A stretch of 64,000 nucleotides of DNA from Streptomyces noursei ATCC 11455 (GTDB lineage: Bacteria > Actinomycetota > Actinomycetes > Streptomycetales > Streptomycetaceae): the NCBI RefSeq assembly GCF_001704275.1, contig NZ_CP011533.1:7626001-7690000 (forward strand). Reading direction: 5' to 3'. Positions 15,894 through 23,914 of this stretch are shown in pieces. The notes under the pieces are model-generated. The model saw nothing but the letters and a program-made list of their open reading frames with translations. It searched no databases and was not told the origin of the DNA. Position 1 is the first letter of the stretch. Each line of letters opens with the position of its first letter. A program made the position numbers and the translations under genes.

Positions 15894-17318
15894 ATGGCCC
15901 TGATCCCCACCTGGCGGCTGCGCGCCGCGTTCGCCCGCCGGCTGTCCGACATGTACGGCACCGAAGTCCCCGCCTACACCACCCTCCTGGAGGTCGCCGG
16001 GCAGATCAACGACGAGGTCGCCGACCGCGACCCGGAGGCCGGCCGGCTCGGCAGCATCGACCGGGTCACCGCCGAGCGGCACGGCGCCATCCGCGTCGGC
16101 ACCCCCGCCGAACTCCGCCAGGCCGCCCAGGTCTTCGCCGCACTCGGCATGCGCCCGGTCGGCTTCTACGACCTCAGGGACGGCGACATCGGCGCGGTCC
16201 CCGTCGTCTCCACCGCCTTCCGCCCCATCGACCCCGACGAACTCGACCGCAACCCCTTCCGCGTCTTCACCTCCCTCCTCACCACCGGCGACCGCCGCTT
16301 CTTCGACCCGGACCTGGAAGCCCGCCTGGACTCCTTCCTCGCCCGCCGTCGCCTCTTCCCGCCCGAACTCCTGGACCTCGCCGCGCGCGCGGAACGCGAC
16401 CACGGCCTGGACGACCCCGCGGCGGAACGCTTCCTCGCCCTCGCCGTCGGCGCGTTCACCCTCTCCACCGAGCCCGTCGACCGCGCCTGGTACGCAGAAC
16501 TGGAACGGATCTCCGCGGTCGCCGCCGACATCGGCGGGGTCACCACCACCCACGTCAACCACCTCACCCCGCGCGTCCTGGACATCGACGCCCTCTACCG
16601 GCGGATGGGGGAGCGCGGCATCACCATGATCGACCGCATCCAGGGACCCCCGCGCTGGGCCGGCCCGGACGTGCTGCTGCGCCAGACCTCCTTCCGGGCC
16701 CTGGCCGAACCCCGGACCTTCCGCGACCCCGACGGCCGGCTCACCCGCGGCGCCCTGCGCGTGCGCTTCGGCGAGGTCGAGGCCCGCGGCATCGCCCTCA
16801 CCCCCGGCGGCCGGGCCCGCTACGACGCCCTCATGGCCGAGACCGACCGCCGGACCGCCGACCGGCCCGACGCCGACCGGCAGGCCACCGCCCGCGCCCT
16901 GTGGGAGCGCGACTTCCCCCGCACCGAGACCGAACTCGCCGCCGAACGGCTGGCGTTCTTCACCTACCGCCCGGTGACCGACCGCCCCCGCGACGGCCGC
17001 CGCCCGCCCGCCGCCCTCGCCGACCTGCTCGCCGACGGCTGGCTGACCGCCCACCCCCTCGTCTACGAGGACTTCCTGCCCCGCTCCGCCGCCGGCATCT
17101 TCCACTCCAACCTCACCGGCGACGGCACCCGCGACCCGCGCCGCGACGGCACCCCCTTCGACGCCCACCGCCTCTCCGCGGCCCTGGACCGCCCGGTCCT
17201 CGACCCGTTCGCGCTCTACGCCGAACAGCAGGACCGCTCCCTGCGCCGGGCCCTGTCCGCCCTGCACGCCGACGCCGCCCTCCGCACCCTGGACACCCCG
17301 ACCACCGCCACCCCCTAG
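15894..17318 (+). CDS. hglS: 2-oxoadipate dioxygenase/decarboxylase (HglS, DUF1338)
   Basis: A 474-residue DUF1338 protein. In P. putida this family, HglS, turns 2-oxoadipate into D-2-hydroxyglutarate with O2 using non-haem iron. Candidate metal/substrate residues are His63 in AERHGAIRVGT with Arg67 four residues later, a second histidine in TTTHVNHLTPR (220/223), and a glutamate in RFGEVEARG (294/296). Conserved VFTSLLTTGDRRFFD and LVYEDFLPRSAAGIF blocks also fit. GGAAAGG precedes the ATG by about 8 nt. It lies between an AmaA-like oxidase and an AmaB-like dehydrogenase, which is strong support for lysine/2-aminoadipate catabolism. The aminotransferase making 2-oxoadipate is not in this cluster. 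Confidence 0.85.
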   Translation: MALIPTWRLRAAFARRLSDMYGTEVPAYTTLLEVAGQINDEVADRDPEAGRLGSIDRVTAERHGAIRVGTPAELRQAAQVFAALGMRPVGFYDLRDGDIGAVPVVSTAFRPIDPDELDRNPFRVFTSLLTTGDRRFFDPDLEARLDSFLARRRLFPPELLDLAARAERDHGLDDPAAERFLALAVGAFTLSTEPVDRAWYAELERISAVAADIGGVTTTHVNHLTPRVLDIDALYRRMGERGITMIDRIQGPPRWAGPDVLLRQTSFRALAEPRTFRDPDGRLTRGALRVRFGEVEARGIALTPGGRARYDALMAETDRRTADRPDADRQATARALWERDFPRTETELAAERLAFFTYRPVTDRPRDGRRPPAALADLLADGWLTAHPLVYEDFLPRSAAGIFHSNLTGDGTRDPRRDGTPFDAHRLSAALDRPVLDPFALYAEQQDRSLRRALSALHADAALRTLDTPTTATP

Positions 17319-17345
17319 CGCCCCTCGCAGTCAAGGGAGATATCG

Positions 17346-18920
17346 ATGACCGTCAGCGCGCACCCCGCCACCCTCGGCCTCCCCGGCACCGACGCCCTGC
17401 GGGCCCGCGCCAGCACCGCGCTGCGCCACTGCGGCGCCGCCGGACTCGACGGGTACCCGGAGCAGGACCCCGGAACCGGCGCCACGATCGCCGCCCGCAC
17501 CCCGCTCACCGGCGCCGTCCTCGCCCGTCTGCCCGCCACCACCCCCGAACAGGCCGAGGCCGCCCTCGCCGACGCCCACCGCACCTTCCTCGCCTGGCGC
17601 ACCGTCCCCGCCCCGGTCCGCGGGGCCCTGGTCAAGCGGCTCGGCGAACTCCTCACCACCCACCAGGAGGACCTGGCCGACCTCGTCACCCTCGAAGCCG
17701 GCAAGATCCGCTCCGAGGCGCTCGGCGAGGTCCGGGAGATGATCGACATCTGCGACTTCGCGGTCGGCCTCTCCCGCCAGCTCTACGGCCGCACCATCGC
17801 CGGCGAACGCCCCGGCCACCGCCTCTCCGAGAGCTGGCACCCGCTCGGCGTCGCCGGCGTGATCTCCGCCTTCAACTTCCCCGTCGCCGTGTGGTCCTGG
17901 AACACCGCCGTCGCCCTGGTCTGCGGCGACCCGGTGGTCTGGAAGCCGTCCGAGCTGACCCCGCTCACCGCGCTCGCCTGCACCGCCCTGCTCGCCCGCG
18001 CCGCCTCCGACACCGGCGCCCCGCCCGGCGTCCACCACCTGCTGCTCGGCGGACCGGAACACGGCGAACTGCTCGCCGACGACCCCCGCGTGGCCCTGGT
18101 CAGCGCCACCGGCTCGGTGCGGATGGGACGGCAGGTGGCACCCCGGGTCGCCGCCCGCTTCGGTCGCTGTCTGCTGGAGCTCGGCGGCAACAACGCCGCC
18201 GTCGTCACCCCCTCCGCCGACCTCGACCTCACCGTCCGCGGCGTGGTCTTCGCCGCCGCCGGCACCGCGGGCCAGCGCTGCACCACCCTGCGCCGGCTGA
18301 TCGTCCACGAGGACCTCGCCGACCGCCTCGTCGAGCGCATCGCGCACGCCTACGCGCAGCTGCCGATCGGCGACCCCTACCACCCGGACACCCTCGTCGG
18401 ACCGCTGATCGGCACCGCCGCGCACACCGCGATGACCGAGGCGCTGGCGCAGGCGCGGCGCGCCGGCGGCACCGTGCTCGTCGGCGGCGACCGCCACTTC
18501 GCCGACGAGGCGCCGGACGCCGCCTACGTCCGCCCCGCCCTCGTCCGGATGCCCGCCCAGACCGGGATCGTCGCCACCGAGACCTTCGCGCCGATCCTCT
18601 ACGTCCTGACCTACCGCACCCTCGACGAGGCCATCGCCCTGCAGAACGGCGTACCGCAGGGCCTGTCCTCCAGCATCTTCACCCGCGACCAGCGGGAGGC
18701 CGAGCGGTTCCTGGCCGCCGACGGCTCCGACTGCGGCATCGCCAACGTCAACATCGGCACCTCGGGGGCGGAGATCGGCGGCGCCTTCGGCGGCGAGAAG
18801 GAGACCGGCGGCGGCCGGGAGTCCGGTTCCGACGCCTGGCGCGCCTACATGCGCCGGGCCACCAACACCGTCAACTACTCCGCGGACCTCCCGCTCGCCC
18901 AAGGCGTCAACTTCGTCTGA
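17346..18920 (+). CDS. amaB: 2-aminoadipate-6-semialdehyde dehydrogenase (ALDH7; AmaB/Pcd type)
   Basis: Aldehyde dehydrogenase of 524 residues. FNFPVAVWSWN is the cofactor-pocket motif, LELGGNNA carries the general base Glu278, and GTAGQRCTT holds the catalytic Cys312. AGQRCTT with NIGTSGAEIGGAFGGEKETGGGRESGSDAW near the end is characteristic of the ALDH7/antiquitin group, which oxidises 2-aminoadipate semialdehyde (in equilibrium with piperideine-6-carboxylate) to 2-aminoadipate. It starts 27 nt after the HglS stop, with AAGGGAGA upstream, so the three enzymes are one operon. In Streptomyces a homologous enzyme (Pcd) also feeds beta-lactam precursor supply, but no such genes are nearby. Confidence 0.85.
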   Translation: MTVSAHPATLGLPGTDALRARASTALRHCGAAGLDGYPEQDPGTGATIAARTPLTGAVLARLPATTPEQAEAALADAHRTFLAWRTVPAPVRGALVKRLGELLTTHQEDLADLVTLEAGKIRSEALGEVREMIDICDFAVGLSRQLYGRTIAGERPGHRLSESWHPLGVAGVISAFNFPVAVWSWNTAVALVCGDPVVWKPSELTPLTALACTALLARAASDTGAPPGVHHLLLGGPEHGELLADDPRVALVSATGSVRMGRQVAPRVAARFGRCLLELGGNNAAVVTPSADLDLTVRGVVFAAAGTAGQRCTTLRRLIVHEDLADRLVERIAHAYAQLPIGDPYHPDTLVGPLIGTAAHTAMTEALAQARRAGGTVLVGGDRHFADEAPDAAYVRPALVRMPAQTGIVATETFAPILYVLTYRTLDEAIALQNGVPQGLSSSIFTRDQREAERFLAADGSDCGIANVNIGTSGAEIGGAFGGEKETGGGRESGSDAWRAYMRRATNTVNYSADLPLAQGVNFV

Positions 18921-18937
18921 GCGTACCGCCGTCGACG

Positions 18938-19726
18938 TCAGTGGAGGGCCCGCCCCAGGTCCTCCACCAGCGTCGGCGACGGCCGGGGGATGGCGCCGAA
19001 GTCCTCGTCGTCCCCCTCCACCACCAGCCGGTTGATCACGTTCTCCAGCGCGGTCGGCAGGGTCGGCGCCAACCCGCTGTGCCACTGGACGAGGAGGTTG
19101 TGCCGGGCCTCGTCCGGCAGCAGCTGCTTCTCGTCGAACGCCGCCACCGCCCGGGGCCCCTCGTCGGGCGTGTGCGCGGCCTGCTCGCGCCAGTAGGTCG
19201 CGTCACGGAACTCGCCGTCCCCGCGGTGCGCCAGATACAGGCAGTACGCGGCGGTCCGGCTGCCGGCCCCGGCGCCGAACAGCCACCAGAAGCGCGCCGC
19301 CGCGGACCGCCCGGTGATGTGCAGCAGGCAGCCGAAGACCAGCGCCCCCTCCGGATCGATGTGGTGGTCGTTCACCAGCCGCTCCAGGCTCGCCGCGGCC
19401 GCCGCCGCGTTCACCACCAGCGCGCAGGCCAACTGGAGTTCGTGGACGGCCTCGTCCCGCGCGGTGGGATACCCGCTGGGGGCGGCCCGCCCCGGCCCCA
19501 CCGGCGGCGGCACCACCGCGGGCGGCGGCTCCGCGCCCCGCCCCGCCGCCGCGGGCGCGGGCGCCAGACAGCCCAGCCCGTCGAGCGCCCCCGCGTCGTC
19601 CAGCGCGCTGAAGTCGGCCAGCCCGTCGATCCCGGCCACCGCCGCCGCGGCGCTGAGCAGCGACTCGACGGTCTCCCGCCGCCCGCCCGGATACCGGTGC
19701 GCTCTCGTCATCTTCCGTTCCCCCAT
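18938..19726 (-). CDS. Unknown protein paired with an ECF-like sigma factor
   Basis: I do not recognise this 262-residue protein. The first 110 residues are Ala/Pro/Gly-rich with an acidic start, then comes an apparently folded, mostly helical domain with LACALVVNAAAAAASLERLVNDHHIDPEGALVFG-like sequence (VNDHHIDPEGALVF), a W-W-containing GRSAAARFWWLFGAG segment, and TYWREQAAHTPDEG. No signal peptide or membrane span is evident. It follows the sigma-factor gene by 40 nt on the same strand, so it may modulate that regulator. Two starts are possible: the ATG at 19726 behind CGGGAG, or ATG at 19711 behind GGGGAACGG. It converges on the ALDH7 gene. Confidence 0.6.
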   Translation of the reverse strand: MGERKMTRAHRYPGGRRETVESLLSAAAAVAGIDGLADFSALDDAGALDGLGCLAPAPAAAGRGAEPPPAVVPPPVGPGRAAPSGYPTARDEAVHELQLACALVVNAAAAAASLERLVNDHHIDPEGALVFGCLLHITGRSAAARFWWLFGAGAGSRTAAYCLYLAHRGDGEFRDATYWREQAAHTPDEGPRAVAAFDEKQLLPDEARHNLLVQWHSGLAPTLPTALENVINRLVVEGDDEDFGAIPRPSPTLVEDLGRALH

Positions 19727-19766
19727 GTTCGACTCCCGCTGAACCGTCCGGCCGTTCCCGGGCCGG

Positions 19767-20366
19767 CTATCCCTGATCGATGCCGAGCGCGGCGGCCAGC
19801 TTCCGCTTGCCCCGGCTCGCGTACGAGCGCACGGTGACCTCGTCCACCCCCAGCAGCGCGGCGATCTGCGCGTCGCCGTAGCCGATGACGTGCCGGAGCA
19901 CGATCACGTCGCACTGCCGCTCCGGCAGCCGCGAGATCGCCGCATAGAGCCCCAACTGGCTCTCCAGCATCGCGAATTGCTGCTGGCACTCGCGCAGCAG
20001 GGCGTGGGTGACGACGGCGAAGGCGGCGGTCTCGGTGAGCGCGGTCGGCTGCCGACGGTCGTAGAGCCACTCCATGACCCGTTCCTTGAGCACCGCCCAG
20101 GCGTACGCCTCCACCGACGCCTGCCGCAGCGCGTGCGGCCACACCCGGCCGAGTTGTTCGTACGCGGCCCGGGTCACCTCGTGGGCCGCGTCCTCGCTGC
20201 CGGTGTGCAGATAGGCGTAGGCCAGCCACTTCCGGGCGTGGGTCGCCAGGAACGCCTGGAAGGTGAGCGCCAGCCGCCGGCCCGCTTCCTGCGGGGCGAC
20301 TATCTCCGGCAGGACGGCACGGTCCGGCCGTCTGGCCGGCAGAAGTCGGTTCCGGTGTGTGCTCAC
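19767..20366 (-). CDS. ECF-like RNA polymerase sigma factor / sigma-70 family regulator
   Basis: A 199-residue protein. Residues about 30-100 resemble sigma region 2 (ALTFQAFLATHARKWLAYAY, SEDAAHEVTRAAYEQL), and residues 135-195 are a clear region 4 HTH (AISRLPERQCDVIVLRHVIG, DAQIAALLGVDEVTVRSYASRGKRKLA). The region 2 core is divergent from textbook ECF factors, so it could be a sigma-like DNA-binding protein rather than an active sigma. The GTG at 20366 is chosen because ACGAGGA lies about 7 nt upstream. No anti-sigma factor is next to it; the downstream gene at 19726 is a candidate partner. Confidence 0.75.
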   Translation of the reverse strand: MSTHRNRLLPARRPDRAVLPEIVAPQEAGRRLALTFQAFLATHARKWLAYAYLHTGSEDAAHEVTRAAYEQLGRVWPHALRQASVEAYAWAVLKERVMEWLYDRRQPTALTETAAFAVVTHALLRECQQQFAMLESQLGLYAAISRLPERQCDVIVLRHVIGYGDAQIAALLGVDEVTVRSYASRGKRKLAAALGIDQG

Positions 20367-20727
20367 GCGCCGTCCTCGTTCCGTTTGCCGTGCACCGGCG
20401 CGGCGCCACCGAGGACGGCGGCCGCGTCGGGAGGACGGTTTGCCCTCACCTTCCAATCAACAGGAAACCAAGCCGATTTGTGGCACCCGGCGACAAATAT
20501 TCCTGCGCTCCGTATTCATATGACTACTCGTGACCGAGAACGACCAGATCCCGCGCGCCGCCGCCCACCCGCGACCACCGGGCCCGGCGCGGACGGCAGG
20601 TGCCCGCGCCCGGGTGGTGCTCCGGCGCATGAACGCCCACCCACCGGGCAGTGCTCTCCCCGTCGGACGCCGCTCGCGCGGGCGGTGCCCGGCCGGCGAC
20701 CATCCGAAGGCGGGGAGGCAGCGCGCG

Positions 20728-21546
20728 ATGACCGAGCACGAGCCCGTGGTGGACCTGCAGTTGGACCGGGCGCACTCGGCCCGCATCTACGACTACATGC
20801 TGGGCGGCAAGACCAACTTCCTGGCCGACCGGATGGCCGCCGGCAGCGTCCTGGGCGTCTTCCCCGCGGCCCTGGTGGCCGCCCGGATCAACCGCGAGTT
20901 CATGCACCGGGCCACCCGGCACCTCGCCGGCGCCGGCCTGCGCCAGTTCCTGGACATCGGCACCGGCATCCCCACCCCGCCCAACCTCCACGAGATCGCC
21001 CAGCGCACCGCCCCCGACGCCCGCGTCGTCTACACCGACAACGACCCCATCGTCCTCGCCCATGCCGCGGCCCTGCTCCGCGGCACCCCCCAGGGACGCA
21101 CCGCCTACGTGCCCGCCGACGTCACCGAGCCCGCCGGCATCCTGAGCGCCCCGCAGTTCCTCGACACGCTCGACCTGACCCGGCCGGTCGCCCTGAGCCT
21201 CAACGCCCTGATGCACTTCGTCACCGACGACGGCCGGGACCGCGCGCACACCGTGGTGGAAACCCTCAAGGCCGCCCTCCCCAGCGGCAGCACGCTGGCG
21301 ATGACCCACGCCACCGCGGACTACAGCCCCGACACCATGAACCGGATCCTCGGGATCTACCGCGAGGCGGGCACCGAGCTCCAGTTCCGCACCCGCGCCG
21401 AGTTCCTCCGCTTCTTCGACGGCTGGGAACTCCTCGACCCCGGCGTCACCCTCTCCCACCAGTGGCGCCCCGACCGCCCCGAGGACGCCACCCACGTCAC
21501 CGACGCCGAGGCCGCCTGCTACGCCGCGGTCGCCCGCAAACCCTGA
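20728..21546 (+). CDS. DUF574-family (Methyltransf_19) SAM-dependent methyltransferase
   Basis: A 272-residue protein of a family greatly expanded in Streptomyces. Its signature ARIYDYMLGGKTNF is at residues 16-29, the SAM-binding motif LDIGTGIPTPPN at about 75-86, and VYTDNDPIVLAHA and VSLNALMHFV-like (ALSLNALMHF) segments follow. The acceptor is unknown. The ATG at 20728 has CGGGGAGG upstream. An open in-frame extension back to 20530 lacks a ribosome-binding site and conserved sequence. The 360-bp gap before it contains an AT-richer patch (about 20450-20530), probably promoters for this gene and the sigma gene. Confidence 0.82.
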   Translation: MTEHEPVVDLQLDRAHSARIYDYMLGGKTNFLADRMAAGSVLGVFPAALVAARINREFMHRATRHLAGAGLRQFLDIGTGIPTPPNLHEIAQRTAPDARVVYTDNDPIVLAHAAALLRGTPQGRTAYVPADVTEPAGILSAPQFLDTLDLTRPVALSLNALMHFVTDDGRDRAHTVVETLKAALPSGSTLAMTHATADYSPDTMNRILGIYREAGTELQFRTRAEFLRFFDGWELLDPGVTLSHQWRPDRPEDATHVTDAEAACYAAVARKP

Positions 21547-21572
21547 GCGCACGCCCGCGGGGCCGGGCGCTC
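21545..21572. terminator. Hairpin spanning two convergent stop codons
   Basis: GAGCGC (21545-21550) pairs with GCGCTC (21567-21572), with inner CCCG/CGGG pairing. It overlaps the stop of the methyltransferase gene and the stop of dhaM, so it probably ends both transcripts. Confidence 0.5.
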
Positions 21573-21984
21573 ACCGCTTGCGGTAGCCGTACGCCTCCTC
21601 GGCCGCCGCCACGACCGCCGCCAGGTCCGCCCCGGCCGACGCGCTGACCACGGCGGCCACCGTCCCCTCGACGAACGGTGCGTCCACCAGCCGGGCGTCC
21701 GCCGGGAGTTCGTCGCCCTCCGCGATCAGCGCCTTCACCGTCAGCACCGCGCTGCCGAGGTCGACCAGCAGCGCGACCCCCGCGCCGCGGTCCACCTTCC
21801 GCGCCGCCGACGCGATCAGCTCGGCGCTCGTCCCCAGCCCCCCGTCCGGCGTGCCGCCGGCCGCGGCCACCGGCACCTTCGGGCCGTCCCCGGTCAGCCC
21901 GACCGCCAGCTCCGCGACCGCCTCCGCGACCGCCTTGCTGTGCGACACCAGCACCACACCCACCACGCGGTCCTCGCCGCTCAT
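21571..21984 (-). CDS. dhaM: Dihydroxyacetone kinase phosphotransfer subunit DhaM
   Basis: A 137-residue EIIA-Man-fold protein. VVGVVLVSHSKAVAEAVAEL carries the phospho-accepting His15, and later GGLGTSAELI and VDLGSAVLTVKALI fit the family. It is the stand-alone form, without the HPr and EI domains of the E. coli protein, so it takes phosphate from the general PTS proteins HPr/EI and passes it to ADP on DhaL. Its ATG overlaps the stop of dhaL (ATGA), showing translational coupling in the order dhaK-dhaL-dhaM. Confidence 0.9.
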   Translation of the reverse strand: MSGEDRVVGVVLVSHSKAVAEAVAELAVGLTGDGPKVPVAAAGGTPDGGLGTSAELIASAARKVDRGAGVALLVDLGSAVLTVKALIAEGDELPADARLVDAPFVEGTVAAVVSASAGADLAAVVAAAEEAYGYRKR

Positions 21985-22589
21985 CGCGCCACCTCCGCGA
22001 GGGCCGCGAACAGCAGCGCCGAGGACGTCGCCCCCGGGTCCTGATGCCCGATGCTGCGCTCCCCGAGATAGCTGGCCCGCCCCTTCTGCGCGCGCATCGG
22101 CACCGTCGCCAACGCCCCCTCCTCGGCCGCCCCGGCCGCCGCGTCGAGCGAGGTCCCCAGCGCCTCCACGCCCGGCAGCAGGGCGTCGACCATGGTCTTG
22201 TCGCCGGGCGCGGCACCCCCGAGCTCCCGCACCGACTCGACCCCGGCCCGCAGCCCCGCCTGCAACTCCGGCACCGTCACCTCCGACGCCTCGCCCAGGC
22301 TCTTCCCGGCCCGCCGCAGCAGCGTCCCGTACAGCGGCCCCGAAGCACCCCCCACTGTGGAGATCAGCTGCCGCCCCACGGTGACCAGCACCGCCCCGGG
22401 CGTGGCGGGCGGCTCGCTCTCCAGCGTCTTCACCACCGCGGCGAACCCCCGCTGCATATTGGCTCCGTGATCGGCGTCGCCGATGGCCGAGTCCAGCTCC
22501 GTGAGCCGCCCGGCCTCCCGCTCGACCAGACCGGCCGCCGCCACCATCCACCGCACGAAGAACCCGGCGTCAAACCCGGTGTCCACCAC
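21981..22589 (-). CDS. dhaL: Dihydroxyacetone kinase ADP-binding subunit DhaL
   Basis: A 202-residue all-helical subunit. DSAIGDADHGANMQRGF holds the aspartates that bind the two Mg ions and ADP; GGASGPLYGTLLR and DKTMVDALLP follow, and RASYLGERSIGHQDPGATS is the phosphate-binding end. It phosphorylates dihydroxyacetone bound to DhaK using phosphate relayed by DhaM. The start is taken as GTG 22589 (a second GTG at 22586 is adjacent) because AGAGGGG lies 7 nt upstream. The frame is open to 22688 without conserved sequence. dhaK ends 132 bp upstream. Confidence 0.9.
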   Translation of the reverse strand: MVDTGFDAGFFVRWMVAAAGLVEREAGRLTELDSAIGDADHGANMQRGFAAVVKTLESEPPATPGAVLVTVGRQLISTVGGASGPLYGTLLRRAGKSLGEASEVTVPELQAGLRAGVESVRELGGAAPGDKTMVDALLPGVEALGTSLDAAAGAAEEGALATVPMRAQKGRASYLGERSIGHQDPGATSSALLFAALAEVAR

Positions 22590-22721
22590 ACCATCACCCC
22601 TCTGCACACCCGACTCCCAAGTGACTGCCGCCTTTTGCGACACCCACGTACCGCCAACGGCGACCCACCGCCGCCCACGACACCCCACTCCGCCCCCGGC
22701 GCACCCCTCCTGCCGCTCGCG

Positions 22722-23714
22722 CTAGCGCCCCCACCGCAGCCCGGCCGTCGCCACCGGCGCGTCCCACAACCGCAGCAACTCCTCGTCGACCTGACACAAC
22801 GTCACCGAGCAGCCGGCCATGTCCAGCGACGTCACATAGTTCCCCACCAACGTACGGGCGACCGTGACCCCGCGCTCGTCGAGCACCCGGTGCACCTCCG
22901 CGCCGAAGCCGTACAGCTCCAGCAGCGGCGTCGCCCCCATCCCGTTCACCAGCACCAGCACCGGCAGCCGCGGTCGCAGATCCTCCAGGATCGCGTCCAC
23001 CGCGAAGTCCGCGATCTCGTGCGAGGTCATCATCGCCCGCCGTTCCCGCCCCGGCTCGCCGTGGATCCCCACCCCCAACTCCAGCTCGCCCGGCGGAAGG
23101 TCGAACGTCGGGCCGCCCTTGGCCGGCGTCGAGCAGGCGCTCAGCGCCACCCCCAGACTCCGCGACGACGCCACGACCTTCCGGGCCACCGCCTCCACCC
23201 GCTCCAGCGGCATTCCCTCCTCCGCCGCCGCCCCCGCGATCTTCTCCACGAACAGCGTCGCCCCGGTCCCGCGCCGCCCGGCGGTGAAGGTCGAGTCGCG
23301 CACCGCGACGTCGTCGTCGACCAGCACGCTGGCGACCTGCACCCCCTCGTCCTCCGCCAGCTCCGCAGCCATCCGGAAATTCAGCACGTCGCCGGTGTAG
23401 TTCTTCACCACGAACAACACCCCGCGCCCGGCGTCCACCGCCGTCGCGGCCCGCACCATCTGATCCGGCACCGGCGAGGTGAACACCTCCCCCGGACACG
23501 CCGCGTCCAACATCCCCGGCCCCACGAACCCCCCGTGCAACGGCTCGTGCCCGCTCCCCCCGCCGGAGAGCAGCGCCACCTTCCCGGCCACCGGCGCGTC
23601 CCGCCGCACGATCACCCGGTTCGCCACGTCCACCACCAGCTCCGGATGCGCCGCGGCCATCCCGCGCAGGGCGTCCGCCACCACGGTCTCGGCGACGTTG
23701 ATCAACATCCTCAT
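22722..23714 (-). CDS. dhaK: Dihydroxyacetone kinase substrate-binding subunit DhaK
   Basis: A 330-residue subunit. GGGSGHEPLHGGFVG at 51-65 and GIHGEPG with His218 (the residue that covalently binds the dihydroxyacetone carbonyl in DhaK) are both intact, as is VKNYTGDVLNF. With DhaL and DhaM it makes dihydroxyacetone phosphate using PEP-derived phosphate. The ATG at 23714 follows GGAAGG by 6 nt; an in-frame upstream ATG at 23750 is less likely. It is the first gene of the operon. A TGACCTG-N8-CAGGTCA palindrome sits 36 bp upstream of the start and is the likely control site. No dhaR or gylR type regulator is nearby. Confidence 0.93.
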   Translation of the reverse strand: MRMLINVAETVVADALRGMAAAHPELVVDVANRVIVRRDAPVAGKVALLSGGGSGHEPLHGGFVGPGMLDAACPGEVFTSPVPDQMVRAATAVDAGRGVLFVVKNYTGDVLNFRMAAELAEDEGVQVASVLVDDDVAVRDSTFTAGRRGTGATLFVEKIAGAAAEEGMPLERVEAVARKVVASSRSLGVALSACSTPAKGGPTFDLPPGELELGVGIHGEPGRERRAMMTSHEIADFAVDAILEDLRPRLPVLVLVNGMGATPLLELYGFGAEVHRVLDERGVTVARTLVGNYVTSLDMAGCSVTLCQVDEELLRLWDAPVATAGLRWGR

Positions 23715-23749
23715 GGGTACCTTCCAGGGATCCTCGACAAGCACGGCCA

Positions 23750-23771
23750 TGACCTGGCTTTTTACAGGTCA
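23750..23771. promoter_or_regulatory. Palindromic operator candidate upstream of dhaK
   Basis: TGACCTG (23750-23756) and CAGGTCA (23765-23771) are perfect 7-bp inverted arms with an AT-rich 8-bp centre, an unusual composition for this genome. The site lies within the expected dhaK promoter. The regulator is not identifiable here. Confidence 0.6.
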
Positions 23772-23914
23772 GATGTGGTTTCGCAGGCTCTCGGTCTCGG
23801 CGTCCCAGGGCGCCGAACGGCGGCTTTCGGCGGGACTGATGCCGACCTCATGCTGCATTTCCTGATGGGCGATCAGCCAATCGGGTGACCTTTCCGTCGG
23901 ACTGCTCCGGCGGA

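Noticed and set aside
15833..19837. A single 1334-codon open frame on the plus strand overlapping hglS and amaB
   Set aside because: Its translation is Arg/Pro-rich low-complexity typical of a shadow frame in high-GC DNA, and it overlaps two well-identified enzymes in their correct frame.
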